Positions 9,210 to 17,614 of a stretch of DNA of 64,000 nucleotides are shown piece after piece. Position 1 is the first letter of the stretch. Each line of letters opens with the position of its first letter. The notes below the pieces were generated by a model. The model made no database searches. It was not told the DNA's origin and saw only the letters and a program-made list of their open reading frames with translations. Made by a program: the position numbers and the translations under genes. Source of the stretch: JABMQB01 sp963666575 (GTDB lineage Bacteria; Bacteroidota; Bacteroidia; Bacteroidales; Prolixibacteraceae); contig CAXXYG010000012.1 in assembly GCA_963666575.2 (NCBI GenBank), positions 186,001-250,000 of the forward strand, written 5' to 3'.

Positions 9210-10394
9210 TTAATAGATCATTTCTTCTCTGAAATTTTCAACAATTGAAGAAAATGAGTTGGCCACCGATTGCCCTAAACCACATTTAGCGGTATATTGC
9301 ATAGTTTCGGTTAATCTTAATAATTTTTCAAGGTACGAAGCGGGTTTATCACCTCTTTTAACAGCTTTAATTCCTATTAAAAGTTGTTGGCATCCAACCC
9401 GGCAAGGTGTACATTGCCCGCACGATTCTTCACGGAAAAACTCAAGGTAATTGTCCAACACATTAAACATTGATCGGGAACTGTTAAAAAGCATCATTGA
9501 ACCTCCGGTTGGGAGTGAAATACCTGTTAGTTTACCCTGGAAGCCAATAGCGGCGTCTTTAAAGGCTTTGCGTGGTACCAAAAAACCGGATGCTCCACCT
9601 ACCTGCACTGCTTTAGTATCACCATCGCCAAATTCATAAACAAAATCCTGAAGGCTCATTCCTAATTCCAGTTCGTAAATACCTGGTTTTGGCGTATCGC
9701 CTGATACCGAAAATAATTTTGTGCCGCGGGAGAATTGAACACCCAGGTCGTAGAATTTTTTGGCTCCATATTTAAAAATTGTAAAAGTATGGGCTAATGT
9801 TTCTACATTATTTATTACGGTAGGTTTTCCTTTGTAACCTTTATATGTAGGAAATGGTGGTTTATTGCGTGGTTCACCACGTTTGCCTTCCATTGATTCC
9901 ATTAGGGCAGTTTCTTCACCACATATGTATGCTCCGCTACCTAAAAATATATTAATTTCGAAATCAAGATTAATTTCTTTACAATAGTAATGGAATTCAT
10001 CGAGGGCTTTTAATAATTCGGGTTTTAAATATTTGTATTCGCCCCGAAGGTATATGTAGCCTGTTTTAGCGCCTGTAACATAACCACTTACTGCCATTGC
10101 AGTAAATACCTTATATGGTACTTTTGTTAAAATTTCTCTGTCTTTAAAAGTGCCAGGTTCACCTTCGTCAGCATTACAAATAATATATTTTTCATCTGAT
10201 TCAGCTTCGGAAGCTAATTTCCATTTTAATCCTGTAGGGAAACCGGCACCGCCACGTCCTTTTAATTCAGAGCTCATCAATTCATTGATAATCTCTTGTG
10301 GCTTCTTTTTGATAGTTGCGTTGAGTATTTTTTCCCAATCGTTTTCATTTCTGAAAACAAAATCGGCTCTTTTAAGTTGATATGAATTTGCCAT
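9210..10394 (-). CDS. hydB: NuoF-like flavoprotein subunit of [FeFe] hydrogenase (short HydB/HndC)
   Basis: A 394-residue NADH-binding, FMN-containing subunit. The glycine-rich loop GRGGAGFPTGLKW is at 46-58, GAGAYICGEETAL-type sequence (LGSGAYICGEETALMES) lies mid-protein, and the [4Fe-4S] ligands are C325, C328, C331 and C371. Bifurcating HydB proteins are usually about 600 residues, with an N-terminal thioredoxin-like [2Fe-2S] domain and a C-terminal ferredoxin-like 2[4Fe-4S] domain. Both are absent here: the protein ends 23 residues after C371. The open frame starts cleanly at ATG 10394 and the neighbours are intact, so this is a natural short form and not a truncation by mutation. Confidence 0.92.
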   Translation of the reverse strand: MANSYQLKRADFVFRNENDWEKILNATIKKKPQEIINELMSSELKGRGGAGFPTGLKWKLASEAESDEKYIICNADEGEPGTFKDREILTKVPYKVFTAMAVSGYVTGAKTGYIYLRGEYKYLKPELLKALDEFHYYCKEINLDFEINIFLGSGAYICGEETALMESMEGKRGEPRNKPPFPTYKGYKGKPTVINNVETLAHTFTIFKYGAKKFYDLGVQFSRGTKLFSVSGDTPKPGIYELELGMSLQDFVYEFGDGDTKAVQVGGASGFLVPRKAFKDAAIGFQGKLTGISLPTGGSMMLFNSSRSMFNVLDNYLEFFREESCGQCTPCRVGCQQLLIGIKAVKRGDKPASYLEKLLRLTETMQYTAKCGLGQSVANSFSSIVENFREEMIY

Positions 10395-10405
10395 AATTGT
10401 TTCCT

Positions 10406-10882
10406 TTAGTTTTGAACATTGTTCTTCATGTGTTTCGAAAGAATTTCCCTTACTTTTTCAGGAGTAAGCTCAGTATAAACTTCGTCGTTTATTAACATTG
10501 CAGGCGCTTTATGGCACCATCCGAGGCAATTTGTTTCAAGTAATGAAAACTTTCCATCAGGCGTAGTATCTCCCAATTTTATTTTTAACATGTCCTGAAT
10601 GGCAAACAGGATCTGATTTTTACCTTTCATTGAGCAAGTAATGGTTTTGCACACCCTAATGATGTATTGCCCCATTTTTTTTGCTTCCAGAAATGAATAA
10701 AAAGTTGCAGTACCAAAAACTTCGGCAGCCGGAATATCAATTTCTCTGGCAATTTCTACCATCGAATATTCCGATAAATACTTTTCTTGTTCAACTACCC
10801 CCTGCATAATGGGTAGGAGACTCTCCCTGTTCCTGCCATGTTCATTAGCCAGGTCTTTGATAAGGGTCTGAATTGGGTTCAT
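10406..10882 (-). CDS. hydC: NuoE-like thioredoxin-fold [2Fe-2S] subunit of [FeFe] hydrogenase
   Basis: A 158-residue subunit with the NuoE/HndA fold: an N-terminal helical bundle (residues 1-70) and a thioredoxin-like domain with the [2Fe-2S] ligands C78, C83, C119 and C123 (C-x4-C-x35-C-x3-C). It would pass electrons between the flavin in HydB and the hydrogenase subunit. It is the first gene of the minus-strand operon; gaps to the next genes are 11 and 25 bp. The only sizeable promoter region for the operon is the 500-bp gap upstream. Confidence 0.93.
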   Translation of the reverse strand: MNPIQTLIKDLANEHGRNRESLLPIMQGVVEQEKYLSEYSMVEIAREIDIPAAEVFGTATFYSFLEAKKMGQYIIRVCKTITCSMKGKNQILFAIQDMLKIKLGDTTPDGKFSLLETNCLGWCHKAPAMLINDEVYTELTPEKVREILSKHMKNNVQN

Positions 10883-11385
10883 GTAGAGAATTTTGATAAT
10901 TTGTATTAATTGTTGATTATTTGGGTAATTGAAAAAAACAGAAGGCCAGTTAAGGCATGGTCAGTGGACTTATATCTAAATAAAGCAATTTTTCTTTATT
11001 TAGCATGTTCAAAAATAGTAACATGATTTTGTAAAAGCTAGAATATTTGTATGTGATTATTCTGTTTTTCAACATAATACATGGAGTGTAAAGTAGAATA
11101 AGTCCAAATAAAAGAAAAATTGTGTTTTAAGATAATTGTTATATAAATAATTACTTCAGCATTAACTGTTATAGAGCAGTTTTTATATGGAGTAGGAAAA
11201 TCATGGATTTTAACGGATTAAAAAATAAAAACGGAATGGTTAAAATATTTTTTTGAAAAAATCGTCTTTATAAAGCAACCTTTAGGATAATTCAATTGTC
11301 TCTAAAATAGAAGCAGAAAACAATTAAACAATTTTTCAGTTTTTTACTAGCCATAAAAAGCTGAAGCCCTTGAAATCAGAAAGCA
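10883..11385. other. Divergent intergenic region, 503 bp
   Basis: AT-rich stretch between the hydrogenase operon (minus) and the CarboxypepD_reg gene (plus). It must hold both promoters. Apart from the inverted repeat at 10976-11003, I see no gene, terminator or convincing -33/-7 pair in it. Confidence 0.5.
10976..11003. promoter_or_regulatory. Inverted repeat upstream of the hydrogenase operon
   Basis: Perfect 10-bp inverted repeat ctaaataaag (10976-10985) and ctttatttag (10994-11003) with an 8-nt spacer, 94 bp upstream of the first hydrogenase start codon. It could be a dimeric repressor or activator site or a 5' UTR hairpin. It does not match the Rex operator consensus that I know. Confidence 0.35.
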
Positions 11386-11787
11386 ATGAAAAAAAATGTT
11401 ACAATTCTAGGATTAATTTTCTATTTACTTTTTTTATCTCCCTTTAGTCAGGCACAAAAATATTCAGTTGATGGTTTTGTTATAAATACTCAAACCGGAG
11501 AAAAAGTGGCGGATGTTAATATTCTTGATAAAAATACAGGAATAGGTACAATTTCGGATGGTGATGGTAATTTTAAATTACTATTAAACAGTGGCGAGAT
11601 TAATTTACTTTTTACTGAAGGTGAATTTAAAAGTGTTTCGCGTGAGTTTACTTTACGAGCTGATACGATAATTGATGTCCAGCTTGAGTTAATAAAACTT
11701 CCTAAAAAAGCAAGAGAACTTGCTGTGCTTGATTCAGCTATCGATGTGGTTGCTAAAAATAACAGGTTGTTTAAAAAACGGAAATAA
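11386..11787 (+). CDS. Small secreted CarboxypepD_reg-like domain protein
   Basis: A 133-residue protein with a signal peptide (residues 1-23, ending SQAQ) and one carboxypeptidase-regulatory-like beta-sandwich (about 25-105: VDGFVINTQTGEKVADVNILDKNTGIGTISDGDGNFKLLL). This domain usually forms the N-terminus of TonB-dependent receptors or of surface proteins; here it stands alone with a basic C-terminal tail. A role at the outer membrane is inferred. It converges on the phosphatase-like gene 10 bp downstream. Confidence 0.7.
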   Translation: MKKNVTILGLIFYLLFLSPFSQAQKYSVDGFVINTQTGEKVADVNILDKNTGIGTISDGDGNFKLLLNSGEINLLFTEGEFKSVSREFTLRADTIIDVQLELIKLPKKARELAVLDSAIDVVAKNNRLFKKRK

Positions 11788-11797
11788 CCTTTCTGTA

Positions 11798-13441
11798 TTA
11801 TTTAAAGAGCCCTTCAATTAAATTGCCCTTGTTTTTGTCGGAAACCGGAATTCCCATCAGATATGAAATCGTTGGAGCCAGGTCGATGGCGGTGTGCCTT
11901 TTATTTATTATTGAAGGTTGTATGTTTTTCCCAAAAAATATAAGAGGAATATGGCTTTGGTCAGTATAGTTAATTTGGTCGTATTTGTACGATGGTTGCC
12001 ATCCTTCTTCAAGTATGTAGCAAAAATCGCCCGATATATTTTTTTTGAAAGATACATATACCTCTGAATTGGCTGATTCTAACGAGGCTCCTTTTTCAAG
12101 GACAGAAGCCGTGAGGGCAGCTTTTATTCCTTCAAACTGACTGATGAACGTGGCTGCATTATCAATAATTTTTTCTTTATTGATATTCTTTGCCTCAATT
12201 AACCGGTGGTTTAAATAAACTTGTTGCCCCGAAATGTTCTCAATCCACTTTTCATCGCCATAAGTCAGATTAAGATATGATGTTAAGAGTGAAAAAGCAC
12301 TTTCGGGCGAAAAATTTCCTACAGCCAGTTTAAATTCTTCTTTTAAATAATTGACTGGGTACGATGCCGAAGTATTTGACGTAAGGAATATAATGATTTC
12401 ATTTTTACCATATTTATTAAGCAGTAGTTGAATCAGATTTGCAATATGTTGATCAAGCCTCAGGTAAATATCCTCCATTTCGACTGATGCTGGCCCAAAG
12501 GAACCATTTTCATAATCCATTGATGAGAATACAATGTTTACTAAATCAGTGTAATTGTCGGTTCCCACATCTTCACTGTTAAATAATTCGGTAGCAAAAT
12601 CATAAATTATCTGGTTGCCGAAGGGTGTAGTTTTAACAGGTGCAAGTGAATTTGCTTTTTTTACATATTTGGTAATGGTGTGTGGAAAAGTATTCCATTG
12701 ATTATAATACCCTTTTTCCAGTAGATATTCGTCTTCAAGGCTTTCTGTATATGTGTTTATAGGTAGGAGAGTAGTCCAGTTGCGGTAAGCGTATTGTTCG
12801 GCCAGTCCCTGAGAGTTAAAAATCCTTACCCAATCGGGGAAAAGGTTTATATAAAATGAGCTGGAAATCATTCGCCCGGTTTTATTGTCGAACCAAAAAA
12901 CACCATCGGCAGCATGCCCGGCTGAAAAGGCCGCTGATTCGGCATTTAATGCCAAACTAAACACTTTTGATTTTCCCTGAGAAAAAACTTTTAGGTTGTC
13001 TCCAAATGTATTAACCATTAATTTGTTCGGTGAAACTTTGCCAGCATCGGTATCGCCACCAACAGTAAAATAGAAATCATCGAAAGTACAGTTTACCTCT
13101 TTTTCTTTTAATCTGTCGTACCATACTTTGTCAATTATTCCATGTGTCGAGGGAGTAACTCCTGTATATAATGTAGCTGTTCCTGAAGCATAATTCTGAA
13201 TGTGTTGTTCAATTTTAAAGTTGTTGCAAACAGCTCCTTCATGGTATAACTTTTTAAATCCTCCATCCTGGAATTTACCCCAATACCTTTGGATATAATC
13301 AGGGCGCATATTCTCTATAACGATTCCAACCACTAATTTTGGTGAAGTATTTCCTGGCTTTTTGTTTGGTTGTGCATTTGCAGTGAATACTAAAAGCACA
13401 AATAATAATGCCATTGTATTTGGTAATCTTTTACTAAACAT
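11798..13441 (-). CDS. PafA-like alkaline phosphatase superfamily protein, probably inactive
   Basis: A 547-residue exported protein (signal peptide 1-23) with the overall sequence of PafA-type alkaline phosphatases: the first strand VVGIVIENMRPDYIQRYWGKF, YTGVTPSTHGI, WFDNKTGRMISSSFY and C-terminal HIPLIFFGKNIQPS. Key active-site positions differ from the family. The metal-ligand Asp of VVDQMR is Glu. The nucleophile/His segment (usually T-A-x-G-H-A-S) reads Y-A-S-G-T-A-T. The metal-binding ADHG segment reads SNTSA in FLTSNTSASYP. These were read by eye from the family pattern, not by alignment. It is probably a pseudoenzyme or an enzyme with a changed mechanism. Confidence 0.8.
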   Translation of the reverse strand: MFSKRLPNTMALLFVLLVFTANAQPNKKPGNTSPKLVVGIVIENMRPDYIQRYWGKFQDGGFKKLYHEGAVCNNFKIEQHIQNYASGTATLYTGVTPSTHGIIDKVWYDRLKEKEVNCTFDDFYFTVGGDTDAGKVSPNKLMVNTFGDNLKVFSQGKSKVFSLALNAESAAFSAGHAADGVFWFDNKTGRMISSSFYINLFPDWVRIFNSQGLAEQYAYRNWTTLLPINTYTESLEDEYLLEKGYYNQWNTFPHTITKYVKKANSLAPVKTTPFGNQIIYDFATELFNSEDVGTDNYTDLVNIVFSSMDYENGSFGPASVEMEDIYLRLDQHIANLIQLLLNKYGKNEIIIFLTSNTSASYPVNYLKEEFKLAVGNFSPESAFSLLTSYLNLTYGDEKWIENISGQQVYLNHRLIEAKNINKEKIIDNAATFISQFEGIKAALTASVLEKGASLESANSEVYVSFKKNISGDFCYILEEGWQPSYKYDQINYTDQSHIPLIFFGKNIQPSIINKRHTAIDLAPTISYLMGIPVSDKNKGNLIEGLFK

Positions 13442-13525
13442 TGTTTCTTAAATTGTTGGCTAAAAGTATAAAAATTGTGGGTTGAAATCAAACTATTAAA
13501 TGTGATAGGCTATTGCCGTAGTTTA

Positions 13526-13825
13526 TCAGGGGCCGAAAATAATTACTGCTAACCACAACAATGTAGCAATCAGATTTATTACAAAAGCAATTATTGGAAG
13601 GATTTTCCTTTTTTTCTTTTTTAAGGCAACTAAAGCAATAGCTAATCCAATAACTCCTAAAAAAGGGATAATAATAAGTACTCCCAGAATTATTGCAATG
13701 ATTGATATTTTTTGTGATTCTTCGGGATCTTTTAAGCTTTGAGTTTTTAAAAATCTGTAAGCTGTAATTAATAAACCACCAACTGCAGTTCCGATTAAAA
13801 CCTGATATTCAACTGGTATTGCCAT
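13526..13825 (-). CDS. Small membrane protein of unknown function
   Basis: A 99-residue protein with three hydrophobic segments (about 8-25, 41-66, 76-97) separated by a lysine-rich loop KKKKRK, placing that loop on the cytoplasmic side. I do not recognise the family; the layout resembles DUF4190-like small membrane proteins. It lies between the phosphatase-like gene and the helicase gene, both on the same strand, with its own short leader. Confidence 0.6.
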   Translation of the reverse strand: MAIPVEYQVLIGTAVGGLLITAYRFLKTQSLKDPEESQKISIIAIILGVLIIIPFLGVIGLAIALVALKKKKRKILPIIAFVINLIATLLWLAVIIFGP

Positions 13826-13873
13826 ACATTTATTTTTCGTATTAAATATAATGTATTTTAAATTATGAATAGT

Positions 13874-15199
13874 TTATCGTGCTATGGTTACTTTAATCGA
13901 CCTGTTTTTAATTTTTTCGTTTTTGAGTTTCTTGAGAAGTTCATACACTTTGTCCCTTTTTACAGCTGCATACGACAGTAGGTCTTTTACTTCAATCAAT
14001 CCCAATTCATCCTTTTTTAAGTGCCCTTTTTTTATTAGGAATCCAACAATGTCGATTTTGTTAATTTTTTCTTTTTTCCCTTTACTGATGTAAATGGTTA
14101 CCCATTCAGGTTTTTCGGGTAAATTAATTATTTCAGGTAATTTTTCAATTGGAAGGTTGGTGTCAATAAAGTCAGGTAATTTATCTTCCTGAGTAGTAAT
14201 TACAAATACTTTTCCTGAGCTGTGCATTCGAGCTGTACGGCCATTACGGTGTGTGTATGCTTCTTCGGTTAATGGCAGGTGGTAATGAACAATTGATTCT
14301 ATTTCAGGAATATCAAGCCCCCTTGAAGCCAAGTCGGTGGTGACCAGTATTTTAACGCTGCCGTTACGAAATTTTGTCAATGCCCTTTCTCTGTCCTTTT
14401 GTTGAAGCCCTCCATGGTAAAAACCGTGAATGATACCTTCGTCATTTAAAAAATCACTTACCCGTTCTACTGCATCGCGGTGATTAAGAAATACCAGTAT
14501 TGACTGGTTGCCCAATTTACATATCAACTTTAATAAGGCGGGAAGTTTTTCTGTTGAGTCAGAAAACACTTTTTTTATTTCAAGTTGTAATTCGGTTGTA
14601 TCTGATTTTGTAAAATTTAATTTATGAACTTCTTTCATTCCAACAAACTCCGGAATTTTTTTCATTTTGGTAGCTGAGGTAAGAAACCGTTTCTGAATGG
14701 CTGGCATTTGACTCATTATTTTTGTCATATCCTCCTGAAAACCTAATTCGAGAGATTTATCAAATTCATCCAAAATAATGGTGCTAACATTTTTTAAGTT
14801 CAAATGCCCTTTGCCAATAAGGTCATTAATTCGCCCTGGTGTGCCTATTAACAATGCAGGAGGCACTGATAAGTTGTTGATTTCGGTTGTAATTGAATGC
14901 CCTCCATAACAACAGTTTACTTTAAATCCGGTAGACATTTGTTTAAATACCGATTCAATTTGTATTGCTAGCTCGCGGGCAGGCACCAATATTACAGCTT
15001 GAATGTTTATAGCTGAATTATCGAACGATTGGAACAGGGGTAATAAAAAACCAAGGGTTTTTCCGGTTCCTGTAGGAGATATTAGCACAATATCAGATTC
15101 CTTTTCAAAAGCTGCAATAGCTGCAATTTGCATATCGTTCAGCTTTTCTATTCCCAAATTTTCTAATACCTGAGACTCGCTAATTGTTTTTTTAATCAT
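13874..15199 (-). CDS. DEAD-box ATP-dependent RNA helicase, DbpA-like
   Basis: A 441-residue cytoplasmic RNA helicase. The Walker A motif is SPTGTGKT, motif Ia PARELAIQ, motif II reads DEFD in place of DEAD, motif III SAT, and motif VI HRNGRTAR. The last 75 residues (VTIYISKGKKEKINKIDIVGFL and onward) form a DbpA-type RNA-binding domain, which in known members docks the helicase on 23S rRNA; a ribosome-assembly role is inferred. Length is normal for DbpA-like proteins. It is probably monocistronic. Confidence 0.9.
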   Translation of the reverse strand: MIKKTISESQVLENLGIEKLNDMQIAAIAAFEKESDIVLISPTGTGKTLGFLLPLFQSFDNSAINIQAVILVPARELAIQIESVFKQMSTGFKVNCCYGGHSITTEINNLSVPPALLIGTPGRINDLIGKGHLNLKNVSTIILDEFDKSLELGFQEDMTKIMSQMPAIQKRFLTSATKMKKIPEFVGMKEVHKLNFTKSDTTELQLEIKKVFSDSTEKLPALLKLICKLGNQSILVFLNHRDAVERVSDFLNDEGIIHGFYHGGLQQKDRERALTKFRNGSVKILVTTDLASRGLDIPEIESIVHYHLPLTEEAYTHRNGRTARMHSSGKVFVITTQEDKLPDFIDTNLPIEKLPEIINLPEKPEWVTIYISKGKKEKINKIDIVGFLIKKGHLKKDELGLIEVKDLLSYAAVKRDKVYELLKKLKNEKIKNRSIKVTIAR

Positions 15200-15283
15200 G
15201 CATCAAAAGTACAAAAAACAAAATCAGAAAAATGATAAGTTTTTAAATTGAATTAACCATCAGCATAAGCGGAGTAGCTTTTT

Positions 15284-17509
15284 CTATTTTATCTCTTTAC
15301 TGCTGTTCGAATTAATGAATAAAACTGTTTCAAGATCATTGTAACCCATAAATATTGATTCTTTTTCATGCTTTAAGGTTTCCGACCTGAAACCAATAAA
15401 AGTAAGAGCTGCATTATTTGATTTTGAATTGATGAGGGCTTTTGAAGATAGTTCCATACTTTCAGCAATAACTTCAATATTTTTAGTTGTTATGGGTAGG
15501 CGCCCGCTTGTAACCAATTCGTACATTCTTTTTTCGGTTGCTTTTTTGTCTTCGGCAGTACAAATATTAAAAATTTTAATTTCCGCTTTTTTCCAATCAG
15601 GGTGCCCTGTAATTATAAAACTTAACAAAATCATGAGGTTGGCATTCTCAGCATCAGCAGTTTTTATCCAAATGTGAATACCATCTTCAGGATGAATTTT
15701 CACTTTGCTACTGCCCAAAATGCAGATATCAAAATTACCTGAATGGACAAGGGCAAAATTATCTACTATATCAGAAAGGTTATCGGGTTTTTCTTTGTTG
15801 TATTCAAAAATAACCATGTTGTTTTCCATTCCGGCAATTCCCGGAACTTGTATCGCTTGCGCAATTGCTGAGGTATACGAAGGGGAAATAATGGTGTCGA
15901 TATAAACATGGTTGCCAATTTTATCGTAACTGTTTAACAGTTTTTTTAAGTCCTCGGTTGCTTGATTGAATGTGGATTTTGAATAATAACCATCAATTCG
16001 GTGAAGGTAGGTTCCAAAACCATATTTGTACGAAATCCAGTTTAGCAATTGAAAAGCATTTTTCCGTTCATATGAATCTTGCGAAATACAAATGGCACTT
16101 GGACGCCATTCCCTGAATTTATTTTTACTTGCCGATTTCTGAAGAAAAACCTGTAGGTTTCTGTTTAACTGAAAAATAGCATTGGCAAAAATCGATTGAA
16201 GTCCTTTTCGAGTTTTGTGGTAATAATTGATAAATACATAAAACAATACCATCACAACTATCGATGCAAATGCATATAAAAAATCAATTTTAAACATAAC
16301 CCATACTGAGGTCACAAATCCAACTAACGATATATACCATTTTGATTTAAATGATGGACGATAGGATGGAGATGAACCAAAATGATTTAATACTGAAATA
16401 AGGCACAATGAACCATAAGTAACCATAAAAAACATGGAAATAATTGATGCCACAGCATTTACCGAACCCATTGCCACAAATATCAGTGCAATAATTGATG
16501 TAACAAGCGATGCGTTTATGGGTTCGTTGTCTGAATCCCGCCCTTTTGAAAGCCAGGCATTTAAGTGTTTTGAAGGCAACGATTTATCTCCTGAAAGAGC
16601 CTGTAATGTTCGGGGTGCCACCATAATCGAACCAAGAGCTGATGAAATGGTTGAAGCAGCTAATCCCAACGGAATTATAATTGCACCTCCAATCGCAATT
16701 TTGCTCATAATTAGTTGATTTCCAACCAAGTCTTCGGGGCTTGCTTCGAGGGCCAGTTTATACACAATGAAAAAATAAACTATCATACCCGTTATAGTGG
16801 CAACAGTTGTCCCCAGGGGTATTGATTTTGCAGGATTTCGAAGGTCGCCAGATAATCCTACTCCGGCAGTCATTCCGGTAAAGGCAGGGAAAATTATGGC
16901 AAAAACTATAAAAAAATCTTGAGGGTTGCGGAGTTCAGCAGTGGCAAATGAAAATCCTCCGGTTGAGGCATATTCAGTTGAGCCTAAAAAAAATAATACG
17001 ATGGAAAGAAATAAAACTCCAACAACATAATAAAGGGCTTTTACACCCAGGTTGGCACCTTTTTTAAGGATTAATGCAGCCAAGCCCAACATTACCGGAA
17101 TGCTAATAGCCTGCCTCGGTAAAATAAATCCAAAATCGGCAGATATATAATTGAAAAAAAACTCAAATGCCTCAGTAAATGCAATAACATAAAAGGCAAC
17201 ACTTATGGCTTGTGAAAAATAGAGGGCTATGCCTATAGTTGCCCCTATGTTTAATCCAAACGAACGCGAAATAATAAAATATTCGCCTCCTCCTTCAACC
17301 CGTTTATTGGTTGCCAGTTCTGAGATTGCAAGGGCGGTTGGGATGGTTACCAGGTGCCCGAGAATTATAATTAAAATTACACCCCAAAAACCTACTGTAC
17401 CAATCGCAAAACCAAATCTAAGAAAAAGTATCGCACCAAGAATTGTTGAAATTGCAGTAAAAAAAACCGGCAGTGTTCCAAATCCTTTTTTTTGTGTTTT
17501 TGTTGCCAT
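15284..17509 (-). CDS. APC-superfamily permease with cytoplasmic domain, SLC12-like
   Basis: A 741-residue inner-membrane protein: twelve hydrophobic segments within residues 15-430 with the APC-type unwound helix motif (GTLPVFFTAISTILGAILFLR) and VGLSGDLRNPAKSIPLGT, then a soluble C-terminal half of about 300 residues. The order and the long tail resemble bacterial homologues of cation-chloride cotransporters (SLC12). Amino acid transport is the other possibility, and the ion or solute cannot be decided. Its start faces the lysine-catabolism genes across a 105-bp gap, which suggests a shared promoter region. Confidence 0.82.
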   Translation of the reverse strand: MATKTQKKGFGTLPVFFTAISTILGAILFLRFGFAIGTVGFWGVILIIILGHLVTIPTALAISELATNKRVEGGGEYFIISRSFGLNIGATIGIALYFSQAISVAFYVIAFTEAFEFFFNYISADFGFILPRQAISIPVMLGLAALILKKGANLGVKALYYVVGVLFLSIVLFFLGSTEYASTGGFSFATAELRNPQDFFIVFAIIFPAFTGMTAGVGLSGDLRNPAKSIPLGTTVATITGMIVYFFIVYKLALEASPEDLVGNQLIMSKIAIGGAIIIPLGLAASTISSALGSIMVAPRTLQALSGDKSLPSKHLNAWLSKGRDSDNEPINASLVTSIIALIFVAMGSVNAVASIISMFFMVTYGSLCLISVLNHFGSSPSYRPSFKSKWYISLVGFVTSVWVMFKIDFLYAFASIVVMVLFYVFINYYHKTRKGLQSIFANAIFQLNRNLQVFLQKSASKNKFREWRPSAICISQDSYERKNAFQLLNWISYKYGFGTYLHRIDGYYSKSTFNQATEDLKKLLNSYDKIGNHVYIDTIISPSYTSAIAQAIQVPGIAGMENNMVIFEYNKEKPDNLSDIVDNFALVHSGNFDICILGSSKVKIHPEDGIHIWIKTADAENANLMILLSFIITGHPDWKKAEIKIFNICTAEDKKATEKRMYELVTSGRLPITTKNIEVIAESMELSSKALINSKSNNAALTFIGFRSETLKHEKESIFMGYNDLETVLFINSNSSKEIK

Positions 17510-17614
17510 TTTCTAAGTAATTTTTAGAATTTAAAATAAAGAATAAATCAAATAATTATCACAAGTTACCTTTTTATTTAATAATTTAGAACAGAGGCAT
17601 AAAAGTAAATAGAT

